This document shows, one piece after another, positions 26,328 through 35,074 of a stretch of 43,804 nucleotides of DNA. Every line of letters starts with the position of its first letter. The first letter of the stretch is position 1. A model generated the notes under the pieces. That model had not been told where the DNA came from, did no database searches, and saw only the letters and a program-made list of their open reading frames with translations. Source of the DNA: Dehalococcoidia bacterium (GTDB lineage: Bacteria > Chloroflexota > Dehalococcoidia > Tepidiformales > Tepidiformaceae); assembly GCA_020853755.1 (NCBI GenBank), contig JADYYG010000022.1, forward strand, positions 1-43,804, read 5' to 3'. Position numbers and translations under genes: made by a program.

Positions 26328-27185
26328 TCACACCACCGCTATCTGAACCTCCGGGTTGCGGCGCTCCACCACGTTTTCGAGGCGGGTCCGGACGGCCTGT
26401 TCGAGTGCCTCGCTGCCGGTCGGGACGATGTACAGGTTCCGGGTGCGGACGGCTTCGAACACCAACTCCCCGATCTCAGCCGGCTGCATCATCTGGTCGC
26501 GCATGGCATTCAGCATCGCCCGGCGCTGTTCGCCTTCAGGCGAGGCCGCGACCTCGGATTCGCCGTACGCAGACTGGCGGTTGCGCCCCGAGTCGTAGAT
26601 GTTCGTGTTCACGAAGCCGGGGCAGAGCACCGAAACGCCGATGTTGTGGCCGGCCCGCCCGAGTTCGTAGTACAGCTGCTCGGAGAGGGCGACAACGCCG
26701 AACTTCGCCACCGTGTACGGCCCGCCAACCGCTCCGCTGACCAGTCCGGCGACCGAGGCCGTGTTCACGATGTGCCCCTGCTGGCCGCCCGCAATCATCC
26801 GCGGCACAAAGCTGCGGATGCCGTGGACGACGCTCCACAGGTCCACATCGATGACCCACTCCCAGTCCTTCTGCGAGAGCTCCCAGCACGCACCGGGGCT
26901 GCCGGCGACGCCCGCGTTGTTGCACAGCACGTTGACGTGCCCGAACCGTTCGAACGACTTCGCCGCCAGCGCTTCGACGTCTTCGGCCTTCGCGACGTCG
27001 GTGCGGACGGGCATGACCTTCACGCCCTTCGCGGCGATGGCAGCTTCGGCCATGGCCAGCGGTTCGGCCTCGATATCACCGAGGACGATGTTCATGCCGG
27101 CTTCGGCGAAGCGGTGGGCCATGGCGAGCCCGAGCCCGCTGGCGCCGCCAGTGACGACGGCGGTTCCCCCTTCGAATTGTTCCAT
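26328..27185 (-). CDS. SDR-family oxidoreductase
   Basis: 285-residue classical short-chain dehydrogenase/reductase. TGGASGLG (12-19) binds the dinucleotide, D37 after the second strand favours NAD over NADP, NNAG (89-92), catalytic S144, Y157 and K161. The substrate is unknown; the C-terminal tail (about 205-285) is longer than usual for the family. ATG 27185 has AGGAGG 9 nt upstream. It is divergent from a CitE-like lyase gene with 136 bp between them. Confidence 0.92.
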   Translation of the reverse strand: MEQFEGGTAVVTGGASGLGLAMAHRFAEAGMNIVLGDIEAEPLAMAEAAIAAKGVKVMPVRTDVAKAEDVEALAAKSFERFGHVNVLCNNAGVAGSPGACWELSQKDWEWVIDVDLWSVVHGIRSFVPRMIAGGQQGHIVNTASVAGLVSGAVGGPYTVAKFGVVALSEQLYYELGRAGHNIGVSVLCPGFVNTNIYDSGRNRQSAYGESEVAASPEGEQRRAMLNAMRDQMMQPAEIGELVFEAVRTRNLYIVPTGSEALEQAVRTRLENVVERRNPEVQIAVV

Positions 27186-27208
27186 CCCAGTTCCTCCTGT
27201 GGGCGGGG

Positions 27209-27223
27209 ACTATACCGGTAGAG
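27209..27223 (-). promoter_or_regulatory. -10 box of the SDR gene overlapping a TACCGGTA palindrome
   Basis: On the minus strand TATAGT (27214-27209) lies 23 nt before the SDR start. It overlaps a near-palindrome CTATACCGGTAGAG (27210-27223, core TACCGGTA), which could be an operator serving the divergent pair. The -35 is poor. Confidence 0.35.
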
Positions 27224-27321
27224 CGGTTCACCCTGCGCGGCTGTTCGGGCATACTGGCCGGTACGTCCGCCGGGCTCCCCGCCCATTCGGCAAGCGAATC
27301 TGTTCCCCGGGTGACAAACCA

Positions 27322-28323
27322 ATGCCACGGCATCCCAACCAGGTCCTCTTCGAGGGAGAGAAGCCTTTCCCCATCATCCCTACCTGCGAGCACTTCGCGG
27401 GCACTGAAGAGCGCATCACCAAGGCGCTCGACCTGCAGAATCGCATGGGCGGCGTGTTCGACATCACCATGGACTGCGAAGACGGCGCCCCCACCGGCGC
27501 GGAGAAAGCGCACGCCGAGATGGTGGTTCGCATGCAGAACAGCGCCGGTAACCAGCACAACATGTCCGGCGTCCGCATCCATGACTACACCAACGAGCAC
27601 TGGAAGCAGGACATCGACATCGTCGTCCCGGGCGCGGGCGAACGCGTCGCCTACATCACCATCCCGAAGACGGTGAAGGCAACCCAGCTGGCCGAGATGA
27701 TCGATTACGTTCGAAACACGACGGCCCGCGCCGGAATCAAGCGCGAAATCCCGATCCACGCCCTCATGGAGACGCACGGCGCGCTCCGCGAGATCTGGCA
27801 GATCGCCGAACTGCCGAACATCCAGGTGCTCGACTTCGGCCTGATGGACTTCGTGAGCGCGCACCACGGGGCTATCCCGTCGACCGCCATGCGCTCCCCG
27901 TTCCAGTTCGACCACGCCCTTCTGCACCGCGCGAAGGCCGAGATGGTGGCCGCAGCCCTCGCCAACGGCATCGTCCCGGCGCACAACGTGACCCTCGAAC
28001 TGAAGGACGTCGACTTCATCTACAACGACGCCCGCCGCGCCCACGAGGAGTTCGGCTTCCTCCGCCAGTGGAGCATCTACCCGGCCCAGATCGAACCGAT
28101 CACGCGCGCCATGGCGCCGACCAACGACGAGATCGAAGAGGCCGAGGCGATCCTGCTCAAGGCCTACGACGCCGACTGGGGCCCCATCCAGCACGACGGG
28201 AACCTCCACGACCGGGCAACGTACCGGTACTACTGGGAGCTCCTGCAGCGGGCCCGCATCCAGAACGTCGCGCTGAGCGCCGAAGTGACCGGCCGGTTCT
28301 TCAGCGAGGCCGTCACGGCCTGA
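27322..28323 (+). CDS. HpcH/HpaI aldolase / citrate lyase family protein (CitE-like CoA-ester lyase)
   Basis: 333 residues of the CitE-like TIM-barrel family that cleaves or forms C-C bonds in CoA thioesters, Mg-dependent. DCEDGAPTG (about 50-58) holds the family acidic residues, LMETHGALREI (about 150-160) the metal-binding Glu, and LDFGLMDFVSAHHGAIPS (about 172-189) the following acidic loop. The exact substrate (malyl-, methylmalyl- or citramalyl-CoA type) is unclear. The start is ATG 27322; the frame is open for 203 codons upstream across the divergent SDR gene, which is not coding. A strong terminator follows. Confidence 0.85.
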   Translation: MPRHPNQVLFEGEKPFPIIPTCEHFAGTEERITKALDLQNRMGGVFDITMDCEDGAPTGAEKAHAEMVVRMQNSAGNQHNMSGVRIHDYTNEHWKQDIDIVVPGAGERVAYITIPKTVKATQLAEMIDYVRNTTARAGIKREIPIHALMETHGALREIWQIAELPNIQVLDFGLMDFVSAHHGAIPSTAMRSPFQFDHALLHRAKAEMVAAALANGIVPAHNVTLELKDVDFIYNDARRAHEEFGFLRQWSIYPAQIEPITRAMAPTNDEIEEAEAILLKAYDADWGPIQHDGNLHDRATYRYYWELLQRARIQNVALSAEVTGRFFSEAVTA

Positions 28324-28348
28324 CCTTCGGCCCTCGCTTCACGAGACT

Positions 28349-28380
28349 CGGCCCCGGGACACCCCGGGGCCGTTTTCGTT
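28349..28380 (+). terminator. intrinsic terminator after the lyase gene
   Basis: CGGCCCCGGG, ACAC loop, CCCGGGGCCG, then TTTTCGTT: a 10-bp GC stem with a U-rich tail 26 nt after the stop codon. Confidence 0.85.
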
Positions 28381-28394
28381 CGTCTCGAACGCCG

Positions 28395-28871
28395 CTACTG
28401 GCCTGGCTTCCAGACCATGAGGAGCGTGACGCCGATGACCGACAGGCCGAGGAACGCGCCGGTGAGCTTCATCCGGTTCGCAACAGCGAGGTAAGCCGCA
28501 GGAAGTGTTGCGGTCTCGGCAACACCAACCAACGAATCGACGGCCGCCTCCACGTTCTTCCGCTGCACGACCGCGCCAACAACCATCGCTGCGAGGAACC
28601 ATGCGATGGCAGCGATGAGCCAGCCGGGAAAGTCGTCCTTGTAGCCGGTGCGGTCATCGAAGATGAGCCCGATGCCGACGAGGGCCACGAGAACACTGCC
28701 CGGGACGATGACGATCTTCTCGAGGTGCTGGCTGAACTCGAGGGCCATGCGGGTGGCGCCGACGCCGCGCTTCTCGCTCCAGGCCTGGAGGAACGGCAGC
28801 GCGAAGGTCACGCCGAAGGCGATGATGGAGATGGTGATGTGGAGGAAGATCTGAATCTCGTAGCCATCCAT
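28395..28871 (-). CDS. DUF2269-like integral membrane protein
   Basis: 158 residues with four hydrophobic helices (about 6-30, 50-70, 83-105, 130-153) and an early conserved His (H11) in FLHITISI, as in DUF2269 proteins. Function unknown. ATG 28871 with AAGGAAGGA about 13 nt upstream. It converges with the lyase gene; the terminator between them could serve both. Confidence 0.75.
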   Translation of the reverse strand: MDGYEIQIFLHITISIIAFGVTFALPFLQAWSEKRGVGATRMALEFSQHLEKIVIVPGSVLVALVGIGLIFDDRTGYKDDFPGWLIAAIAWFLAAMVVGAVVQRKNVEAAVDSLVGVAETATLPAAYLAVANRMKLTGAFLGLSVIGVTLLMVWKPGQ

Positions 28872-28977
28872 GTCCGTGATAAATCCTTCCTTGTTGAATC
28901 ACCCATCAGAGTACGCAGAAGGATGACGTGTGCAAGTGGTACGGCATTCGCGACAGTCTGCCGACAACCATGGCGTG

Positions 28978-29724
28978 ATGAAGTTGTGGTGGCCGGGTGC
29001 GCTCGTCGCGGTCAGCCTGGCGTTTTTCGGTGCGGTCCGCCCGGGGGAAACGGCCGTGCCTCGCCCGGTGCTTGCCGGCGGCGCGGCCGCGGGGGGCAGT
29101 GCGCTGCTCGCGAGCGTCGCCGCGGCGGTGGCCGTCCGACGCCGGGAACCGGGAACGCCGCTTGCTGATGGTGGACTCTTCGCCGCCGCACGTACGTGGA
29201 AGCCGGGCGACCCCGCTCCACTCCAGCGCTGGACGGCCGACCTGGTGAGCGAACGGGCGGCCGCCCACGCCGGCCGTGTGGCCGACCTTTGCCAGCGGCT
29301 CGCCGAGCAACTCGCCATCCGCAGCGATGAAGCGGACGAACTGGCGCTGGCCGCCTTCGCCCACGTCGCACCGATGGCGTTCGCGGTCACCGACGGCGCC
29401 TGCACTGCCTATGGCGAGGAAGCGCTGGTGCTGGCCACCGCAGCGGTGAAACAGGCCGGCCGTCCATCAGCCGCGGTCATCCTCGCCCAGGCCGGCGAAC
29501 GCTGGGACGGTTCCGGCGGGCCGTATGGGCTCAGCGGCGAAGCGCTCCTCATGCGGGGGCGCATCCTGGCCACGGCCTGCGCCTTCGATCATGCCTCTGC
29601 CGGCGGGCTCGAACAGGGCCTCGCGGTGATCCGCGAAGGCAGTGGCACCGCCTTCGACCCGGTGGTCGCAGGCGAACTCCTCGAACTCTTCCGCGAACCC
29701 TGGCAACTCCGGGTGGCGGCCTGA
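28978..29724 (+). CDS. membrane protein with degenerate HD-GYP domain
   Basis: 248 residues: two TM helices (about 4-20, 31-53), then a cytosolic domain with the order of an HD-GYP c-di-GMP phosphodiesterase. H97 in the first helix is kept, but the HD dyad is HV (129-130), the usual HH before ERWDGSG is lost (GERWDGSGG, 173-181), and GYP is GPYG. The ERWDGSG, GRILATACAFD and GTAFDP blocks keep the fold recognisable. Most metal ligands are gone, so it is probably a non-catalytic sensor or binder. It lies immediately before a GGDEF-EAL gene. ATG 28978 was chosen because the first TM starts there; GTG 28930 is in frame. Confidence 0.7.
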   Translation: MKLWWPGALVAVSLAFFGAVRPGETAVPRPVLAGGAAAGGSALLASVAAAVAVRRREPGTPLADGGLFAAARTWKPGDPAPLQRWTADLVSERAAAHAGRVADLCQRLAEQLAIRSDEADELALAAFAHVAPMAFAVTDGACTAYGEEALVLATAAVKQAGRPSAAVILAQAGERWDGSGGPYGLSGEALLMRGRILATACAFDHASAGGLEQGLAVIREGSGTAFDPVVAGELLELFREPWQLRVAA

Positions 29725-29836
29725 GATGGGGCCCGGCAACCCTGTTTTCCGCAGGCGGCCAGACGAATTTGAAGATAGTCCGGAGCACCCGGATGCAACC
29801 TTCACGTCACCTAACCGCTTCGGAGCAGACAGGCGG

Positions 29837-31516
29837 ATGTCGTCTCACCACTCGTTCAAGCCCCACCTGCCCCTCCTCGCCCTTGCCGGCTGCGTCATCG
29901 CGCCGGTGGCCGTGCCGCTCGTCATCCTGTCGCAGGTGCTCCGACCGGGGCTTCTCTCGCTCACCATTGAACTGGTCATCGCGGCCATCGCCGTCGCGGG
30001 GGCGCTGTTCGTCTTCCACCGGAAGGTCAGCAGGCCGCTCACGCAGCTCGCGACGGTCCTCTACGGCGCCGCCGACGGAAAGTTCGAGGGCGACGCGACG
30101 GCAGCCACCGTCACCGAAATCGACCGCGTCGCCAGCGCCTACAACCAGATGTCGGGGGCTATCCAGGAGTCGAATGACAGCCTGGTCCATCGCGCCTTCC
30201 ACGACCCGCTGACCGGCCTGCCCAACCGCGCGCTCTTCCTCTCCGGGTTCTCACGGGCGCTCGCGGTGGCCCAGCGAAACAACCGCGTGGCCGTCCTCTT
30301 CCTCGACGTCGACCGCTTCAAGTACCTCAACGACACGCTCGGCCATGGCGTCGGCGACCAGTTGCTCTCGGTGTTTAGCCAGCGGCTGGTCGGCGCGGCC
30401 GAAGGCCAGATGGTCGCCCGGCTGGGCGGTGACGAGTTCACCGTCCTCGTGCAATCGACGAACGCCCAGGCCACCGCCCTGCGCATCGCCGAGCGCATCA
30501 TGCATTCGCTCCACCGGCCATTCTCGCTCTCCGGGCACGAGATGTTCGTCAGTTCGAGCATCGGCATCGCCGTCAGCACCGCCAACGACCGGACGAGCAC
30601 GGAACTGCTGCGCAAGGCCGATATCGCGCTCTACCGGGCGAAGGGCGAAGGCCGGGCGCGGTACATCCTCTTCACGCCCGAATTTGATGCCAGCCCGGCC
30701 GAACAGTTCGACCTGGACAACGCACTCCGCCGATCAGTCGACCGCCAGGAACTTCTCCTCCACTACCAGCCGATCGTGGACCTGCGCTCGGGCGACATCG
30801 CAGGGATGGAGGCGCTCCTGCGCTGGGATCATCCGCACCGCGGCATCCTCTCGCCGGCCACCTTTATCTCGATCGCGGAAGAGACCGGCGAAATCATCCG
30901 CATCGGCCAGTGGGTGCTGGAAGAGGCCTGCCGCAAGACCGTGGAGTTCCAGCGCTTCCGCCCGCTCTATCCCCTCACCGTCAGCGTCAACATCTCGGCG
31001 GCCGAGTTCCGCCAGCGCGACCTTCCTCGCCGCATTGCCCGCGTGCTCGAACAGACCGGCCTGCCGCCCAAGCAGCTCAAGCTCGAACTCACCGAGAGCT
31101 TCCTCATCCAGGACATCCCCGTGACGCTCGAGATGCTGGGCGAACTGCGCGAACTCGGCGTCGGGCTCGCCATCGATGACTTCGGGACTGGCTACTCGTC
31201 GCTCAGCTATCTGCAGCGCCTGCCCGTCGACACGCTCAAAGTGGACCAGTCGTTCATTGCACGGCTCGGCGTCGATGCGACGTCGGGACCGGTCCTGCGG
31301 GCGATTGTGGACATGGGGAACGCGCTGAAGATGAACGTCGTCGCCGAGGGCATCGAGAACAGCTGGCAGTGGGACTTCCTCTACGGCATCGGCTGCAAAC
31401 AGGGGCAGGGGCACCTCTTTAAGCCGGCGGTCGACGGCGCCGAATTCAGCCGCCTGGTAGCAGCCCACCAGCCACTCATGCAGCGCCGCAAGCCGGTCCT
31501 CCCGCGGGTGGGGTGA
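29837..31516 (+). CDS. GGDEF-EAL protein (diguanylate cyclase/phosphodiesterase)
   Basis: 559 residues: two TM helices with a minimal loop (about 11-35, 39-60), HAMP-like linker (60-115), GGDEF domain (about 118-280, GGDEF intact at 197-201, no RxxD inhibitory site in front), EAL domain (about 290-545) with EALLRW (325-330), LTES, DDFGTGYSS, KVDQSF and EGIE all present. Both activities could work, so it may make and degrade c-di-GMP. ATG 29726, one base after the previous stop, is an alternative start giving a 37-residue longer N-terminus with no predicted helix; GGAG 11 nt before 29837 and the immediate TM favour the later start. Confidence 0.9.
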   Translation: MSSHHSFKPHLPLLALAGCVIAPVAVPLVILSQVLRPGLLSLTIELVIAAIAVAGALFVFHRKVSRPLTQLATVLYGAADGKFEGDATAATVTEIDRVASAYNQMSGAIQESNDSLVHRAFHDPLTGLPNRALFLSGFSRALAVAQRNNRVAVLFLDVDRFKYLNDTLGHGVGDQLLSVFSQRLVGAAEGQMVARLGGDEFTVLVQSTNAQATALRIAERIMHSLHRPFSLSGHEMFVSSSIGIAVSTANDRTSTELLRKADIALYRAKGEGRARYILFTPEFDASPAEQFDLDNALRRSVDRQELLLHYQPIVDLRSGDIAGMEALLRWDHPHRGILSPATFISIAEETGEIIRIGQWVLEEACRKTVEFQRFRPLYPLTVSVNISAAEFRQRDLPRRIARVLEQTGLPPKQLKLELTESFLIQDIPVTLEMLGELRELGVGLAIDDFGTGYSSLSYLQRLPVDTLKVDQSFIARLGVDATSGPVLRAIVDMGNALKMNVVAEGIENSWQWDFLYGIGCKQGQGHLFKPAVDGAEFSRLVAAHQPLMQRRKPVLPRVG

Positions 31517-31570
31517 CCGGGAGACGCCAGAATACGATTTACTCGACGCCAAATTTTACAAGAGTCAATA

Positions 31571-31599
31571 TTGAAATGCGCTCCGGGCAGGACTAGGAT
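31571..31599 (+). promoter_or_regulatory. sigma-70-type promoter of the 31659-35014 pair
   Basis: -35 TTGAAA (31571-31576), exact 17-nt spacer, -10 TAGGAT (31594-31599), inside an unusually AT-rich stretch for this genome (31540-31575). The start would be near 31606, about 53 nt before the GTG. Confidence 0.65.
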
Positions 31600-31658
31600 G
31601 GCGGCCCGAACCAGAAGCCGAGCCGCAGGCAAGCTGATTCGGCCGGGACGGCAAGTCG

Positions 31659-32375
31659 GTGACTCGGCGACGTCAACTCCTGGCCGTGGGCGCGCTCGTC
31701 GCGGTGGTTATAGCCGCGGGCGCTCTCTTCATGCTCGCCCGCTCCGGCAAGAACGATCCGACAACCCCGCAGGCCACCGCGTCACCCGCACAGCCCCGTG
31801 ACCTTGCCGCGGAGGACCTCGGAACAGGCTGGTCCCTGGTTTCCGAAAGCACACTGACCTCGTTCGCTACAGCCCCGGAACCCTTCCTGCCCGCAGCGCC
31901 GGAATTGCCCGAGTGCCACGCCCTGCGCACATTCGAGGCAGAGCTGCTGGCCCGGGATTCCTCGTTCAAGTCCGGCAGCGCACGGGTGTTCACCCGCAGC
32001 GACGGGGCGGCCCGGGCCACCGTCCTCCGGGTGGAAGCCGCCTCGCCCGACGCTGCGGCGGCCATCGTGGGTGTCGCCAGGACGGCGCTCTCCGGCAACG
32101 AAGTCGGCGTATGCGTTGCCGAAATCTCCCGCCGGAACAATCTCCCGGTGACTATTGAGGCCCTTGCCCCGCCCGAGACTCCGCCGGATGGCGTCTCCCA
32201 GGTCCTGCGCGTGGAGCCGTCCAACGCGGACTACGCAGCTGCGACCCAGGCTGCCGCGTGGTGGGCCGACGGCGCTCACGTGTTCGCAGCGTCGCTGGTC
32301 TTCACCGGCGATGCGCTCTCCGAGGCCGAGCTTCGCAGCACCCTGGCCACGATGATCGAGAGGTCGAAGCCATGA
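31659..32375 (+). CDS. membrane-anchored exported protein of unknown function
   Basis: 238 residues. Basic MTRRRQ, then one hydrophobic helix (about 7-28) and a Ser/Thr/Pro linker, with no lipobox Cys; the rest (about 45-238) is an extracytoplasmic alpha/beta domain with two Cys residues (in LPECHALR and GVCVAE). It is not assigned to a family; the overall look is like the sensor-type domains attached to actinobacterial kinases, but that is a weak resemblance. GTG 31659 is the only start giving the anchor. It overlaps the next gene by 4 bases (ATGA), so the two are translated together. Confidence 0.7.
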   Translation: MTRRRQLLAVGALVAVVIAAGALFMLARSGKNDPTTPQATASPAQPRDLAAEDLGTGWSLVSESTLTSFATAPEPFLPAAPELPECHALRTFEAELLARDSSFKSGSARVFTRSDGAARATVLRVEAASPDAAAAIVGVARTALSGNEVGVCVAEISRRNNLPVTIEALAPPETPPDGVSQVLRVEPSNADYAAATQAAAWWADGAHVFAASLVFTGDALSEAELRSTLATMIERSKP

Positions 32376-35014
32376 ACCGCATGCTGCACGCAGCCATCTT
32401 CCTGGCGGCCGTTCTCGTGGTCGCCGCTGTGAGCGATGGGGACTCACACGCCCACGCGCAGACCACGCCCACGTTCAACCTCATTCCTTCGCATGGGCCG
32501 GCGCCGATGGTCAGCGGCCGCATCAGCGGAGAGAACTGGTGCAATGCAAGCTCGGCGATGCTCATCGGCCGGGGTGTCACCGGCACGGTGACGGTAATTC
32601 GCGGCAACCTCTCGGGCTCCTTCACCATCACGGGCAACCCTGGCGACTCCCGGGGCATCACGGCCAGGGTTGAGTGCATCGTGATTGGCCCGCCGCTGGT
32701 TCAGTCCGTAACGGCCACGTTTACCTTCGATGACCCAACGCCGACACCGACCGTCCCGCAACCCACGGCCACGTTCACCCCAACGCCGATGCCGACAGCG
32801 ACGTTCACACCAACGTTTACGGCGACAGCGACACCGACGGACACACCGAAACCCGCTACCCCGACGCCAACGCCAGCGGATACCTCCACGCCCACACCTA
32901 CTGCGAGGCCTGCCTTGACGGCGACACCTACGCCGGCAACAACACGGCCGGGCGCAACACGCACCGCTACGCCGACACCAGCGCCGCAGTTCACGCCCAT
33001 CACGGCATTGCCGGGGCAGGGCGTGGTGGCGATCCTGGGGTGTGACCCGCCGCCCGGCGCCGTCTCCATAGAGGCGCGCTTCGCTGGTGGCAACCCTCCG
33101 CCGACGGGCGCCGAAACCATGACTATCCCGGCGCAACCGGGCGGCGCGCCGGGGATGTTCGTCTTCCCGCTGCCCACCGCGCCGCAGCCGGGGACGCTCT
33201 ACCGGCTATCCTCCGTTGTTACGGGCGGCGACTGCCCACCGGCGGCATGGTCCAGCACGTCGCTATGGGACCCGGGCGACCCCGGCCCCCCGGTTCTGAA
33301 CATCTTCCTCGGCAAGTCGACGCTTTCGATGTCGAGTATCGGGACACACGCGCCGGCAGGCGGCATAGGGAACTGGGTGACGAGCCTGGCGGGTCCCGGC
33401 ATCCTCGCAGACGTCAGGCAACGCTTCCGGTTCGACTCTAACGTGGACTACGACGGCCTCGAGTGGCAGGTCGCGCTCCAGCCGTTCTCGACGAACGACG
33501 ACCCGATGACGACCGACCCCGCGGGCCTCCTCGGCTCGGGACCGGTGAAGTGCCTGAACCACCCCTGCCAGTTCATCGTGGACTTCGCGAGCTTCGTTCC
33601 TAAGCAGACCGGAGGCGTCAGCCGCACGGACTCATGGACCGGCCAGGGGGCGGGACTGATGCTGGGAGTGATCACCCTGCTCGGGCAACCGGCGCAGGCC
33701 CCGATCCCGCAAGGTGCTGAGCCGCCGAACAATGCCTCCTGGGCCCCTGCCAGCGACCTTGTCCGCGGGGGTTTCGACCCGGCAATCGCCTTCTTCCAGC
33801 CGCCAACCATGCTCTATTTCCGCGCCATTCCCACCAGCGCGGGAAAACGTCTCGGCCCACCTTCGAACACCAACACCTGGGAGTGGCTCGGGGCCAGCGG
33901 CGGCCCAGACCCAACGAAGGTGAAAATCGTCGACTGCAACACGTTCCCGAACGACCCGTACTGCAAGCTGCCGGCTCAAAAACCGCGCCCATACATCGTA
34001 GACATTCTCACCTACCACGGATGGATCCCCCCGGCGGAGGGCCACGGAGGGTGCTTCATCGTGACCGAGACAACCACGGTGAAGCAGTGGGGCTCGGCCC
34101 TTGGACCCGACGTCACCTATTACGCGGGCTCGACTCTGTGCCCCCCGGAGCCGGACGAGCCGAGCTTCCTGGAGGCGGCCTTCAACTACCTGATGGACGC
34201 CGTGAACTGGGTGTCGAGCACCTACGCGGCACTGAAGGCCGAGGTCATCAACCTCGTGGCGCAGTTCGTACCCGCCTCGCTCTGCGATAAGTCGTGCATC
34301 GGCTTTGCGCTGGATGCGACGCTCGCGGCGCTGGGCATCCCGCCCAGCCTGCCCAACTTCGACCAGCTCATGAACCAGGGCCTCGACTACCTCGCGGAAA
34401 CCGCGATGGAGCAGATTGGCGTGCCGAAAGTGTTGACTGACCTGCCGGCCGGGGCAGCGAAGGACCTCGCGATACAGGAGTTCAAGAACCAGACGAAGGC
34501 GGCCATCAAGGAAGGCCTCGAAGAAGGGCTCAAGGCAACACAGACGGCACTGTCGAAGAAGGTCGCCTGGATTCCGGACGGCGTGCCGATCAAGCCGGAC
34601 CCCCTGGGCGACTGGCAACCGCCGGCCATGACGTTCCGCGTCACGCGCTCAGCCACGATTCCCGGCGACTGTGGCGGCAACCTCCTGGTCTGGGGTGAGG
34701 CAAAGAACCCCTCCGCCGCAGCGCAGGCAGAGATTGGCAACAGTTGGCCCAGGGTCTACGACGGGACGCCTGCACCCATCCCCTCACTCGCTCCAGGCGA
34801 GTCGGTCGATGTCCCTATCGGATTGAGGCCGTGGCTTTCGTACGGCTTCCCGCTGGCGAAGTACTGGAACTGGGACGACGCGATGGAGGGTTGGCAGAAG
34901 GTCTACTACGGCTCTGATGCGAAGCTGATCGTCTCCGGGCCCGCCTGCGTCGAGGGGGACACGCTGGTCACGCCAGCCACCGGGCAGGTCGTTGGCTTCG
35001 AGATCACGCCGTAG
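32372..35014 (+). CDS. large secreted protein with TPTP linker
   Basis: 880 residues. Signal peptide (MNRMLHAAIFLAAVLVVAAV, likely cut in AHA-QT). A first beta domain (about 32-110) leads to a long low-complexity Thr/Pro linker (about 112-205), a beta-sandwich-like domain (about 205-300), then a large region with several Cys residues, an amphipathic helical part (about 590-720) and a C-terminal Ig-like domain (about 745-880). No catalytic motif is recognised. Co-translated with the preceding membrane-anchored protein, with which it may form an envelope complex. Function unknown. Confidence 0.8.
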   Translation: MNRMLHAAIFLAAVLVVAAVSDGDSHAHAQTTPTFNLIPSHGPAPMVSGRISGENWCNASSAMLIGRGVTGTVTVIRGNLSGSFTITGNPGDSRGITARVECIVIGPPLVQSVTATFTFDDPTPTPTVPQPTATFTPTPMPTATFTPTFTATATPTDTPKPATPTPTPADTSTPTPTARPALTATPTPATTRPGATRTATPTPAPQFTPITALPGQGVVAILGCDPPPGAVSIEARFAGGNPPPTGAETMTIPAQPGGAPGMFVFPLPTAPQPGTLYRLSSVVTGGDCPPAAWSSTSLWDPGDPGPPVLNIFLGKSTLSMSSIGTHAPAGGIGNWVTSLAGPGILADVRQRFRFDSNVDYDGLEWQVALQPFSTNDDPMTTDPAGLLGSGPVKCLNHPCQFIVDFASFVPKQTGGVSRTDSWTGQGAGLMLGVITLLGQPAQAPIPQGAEPPNNASWAPASDLVRGGFDPAIAFFQPPTMLYFRAIPTSAGKRLGPPSNTNTWEWLGASGGPDPTKVKIVDCNTFPNDPYCKLPAQKPRPYIVDILTYHGWIPPAEGHGGCFIVTETTTVKQWGSALGPDVTYYAGSTLCPPEPDEPSFLEAAFNYLMDAVNWVSSTYAALKAEVINLVAQFVPASLCDKSCIGFALDATLAALGIPPSLPNFDQLMNQGLDYLAETAMEQIGVPKVLTDLPAGAAKDLAIQEFKNQTKAAIKEGLEEGLKATQTALSKKVAWIPDGVPIKPDPLGDWQPPAMTFRVTRSATIPGDCGGNLLVWGEAKNPSAAAQAEIGNSWPRVYDGTPAPIPSLAPGESVDVPIGLRPWLSYGFPLAKYWNWDDAMEGWQKVYYGSDAKLIVSGPACVEGDTLVTPATGQVVGFEITP

Positions 35015-35074
35015 AGGCAAACCGAAGCGCACCTCGGTTGACCCCGCCGGCCGACCGTGCCAGGCGATGTGGGG

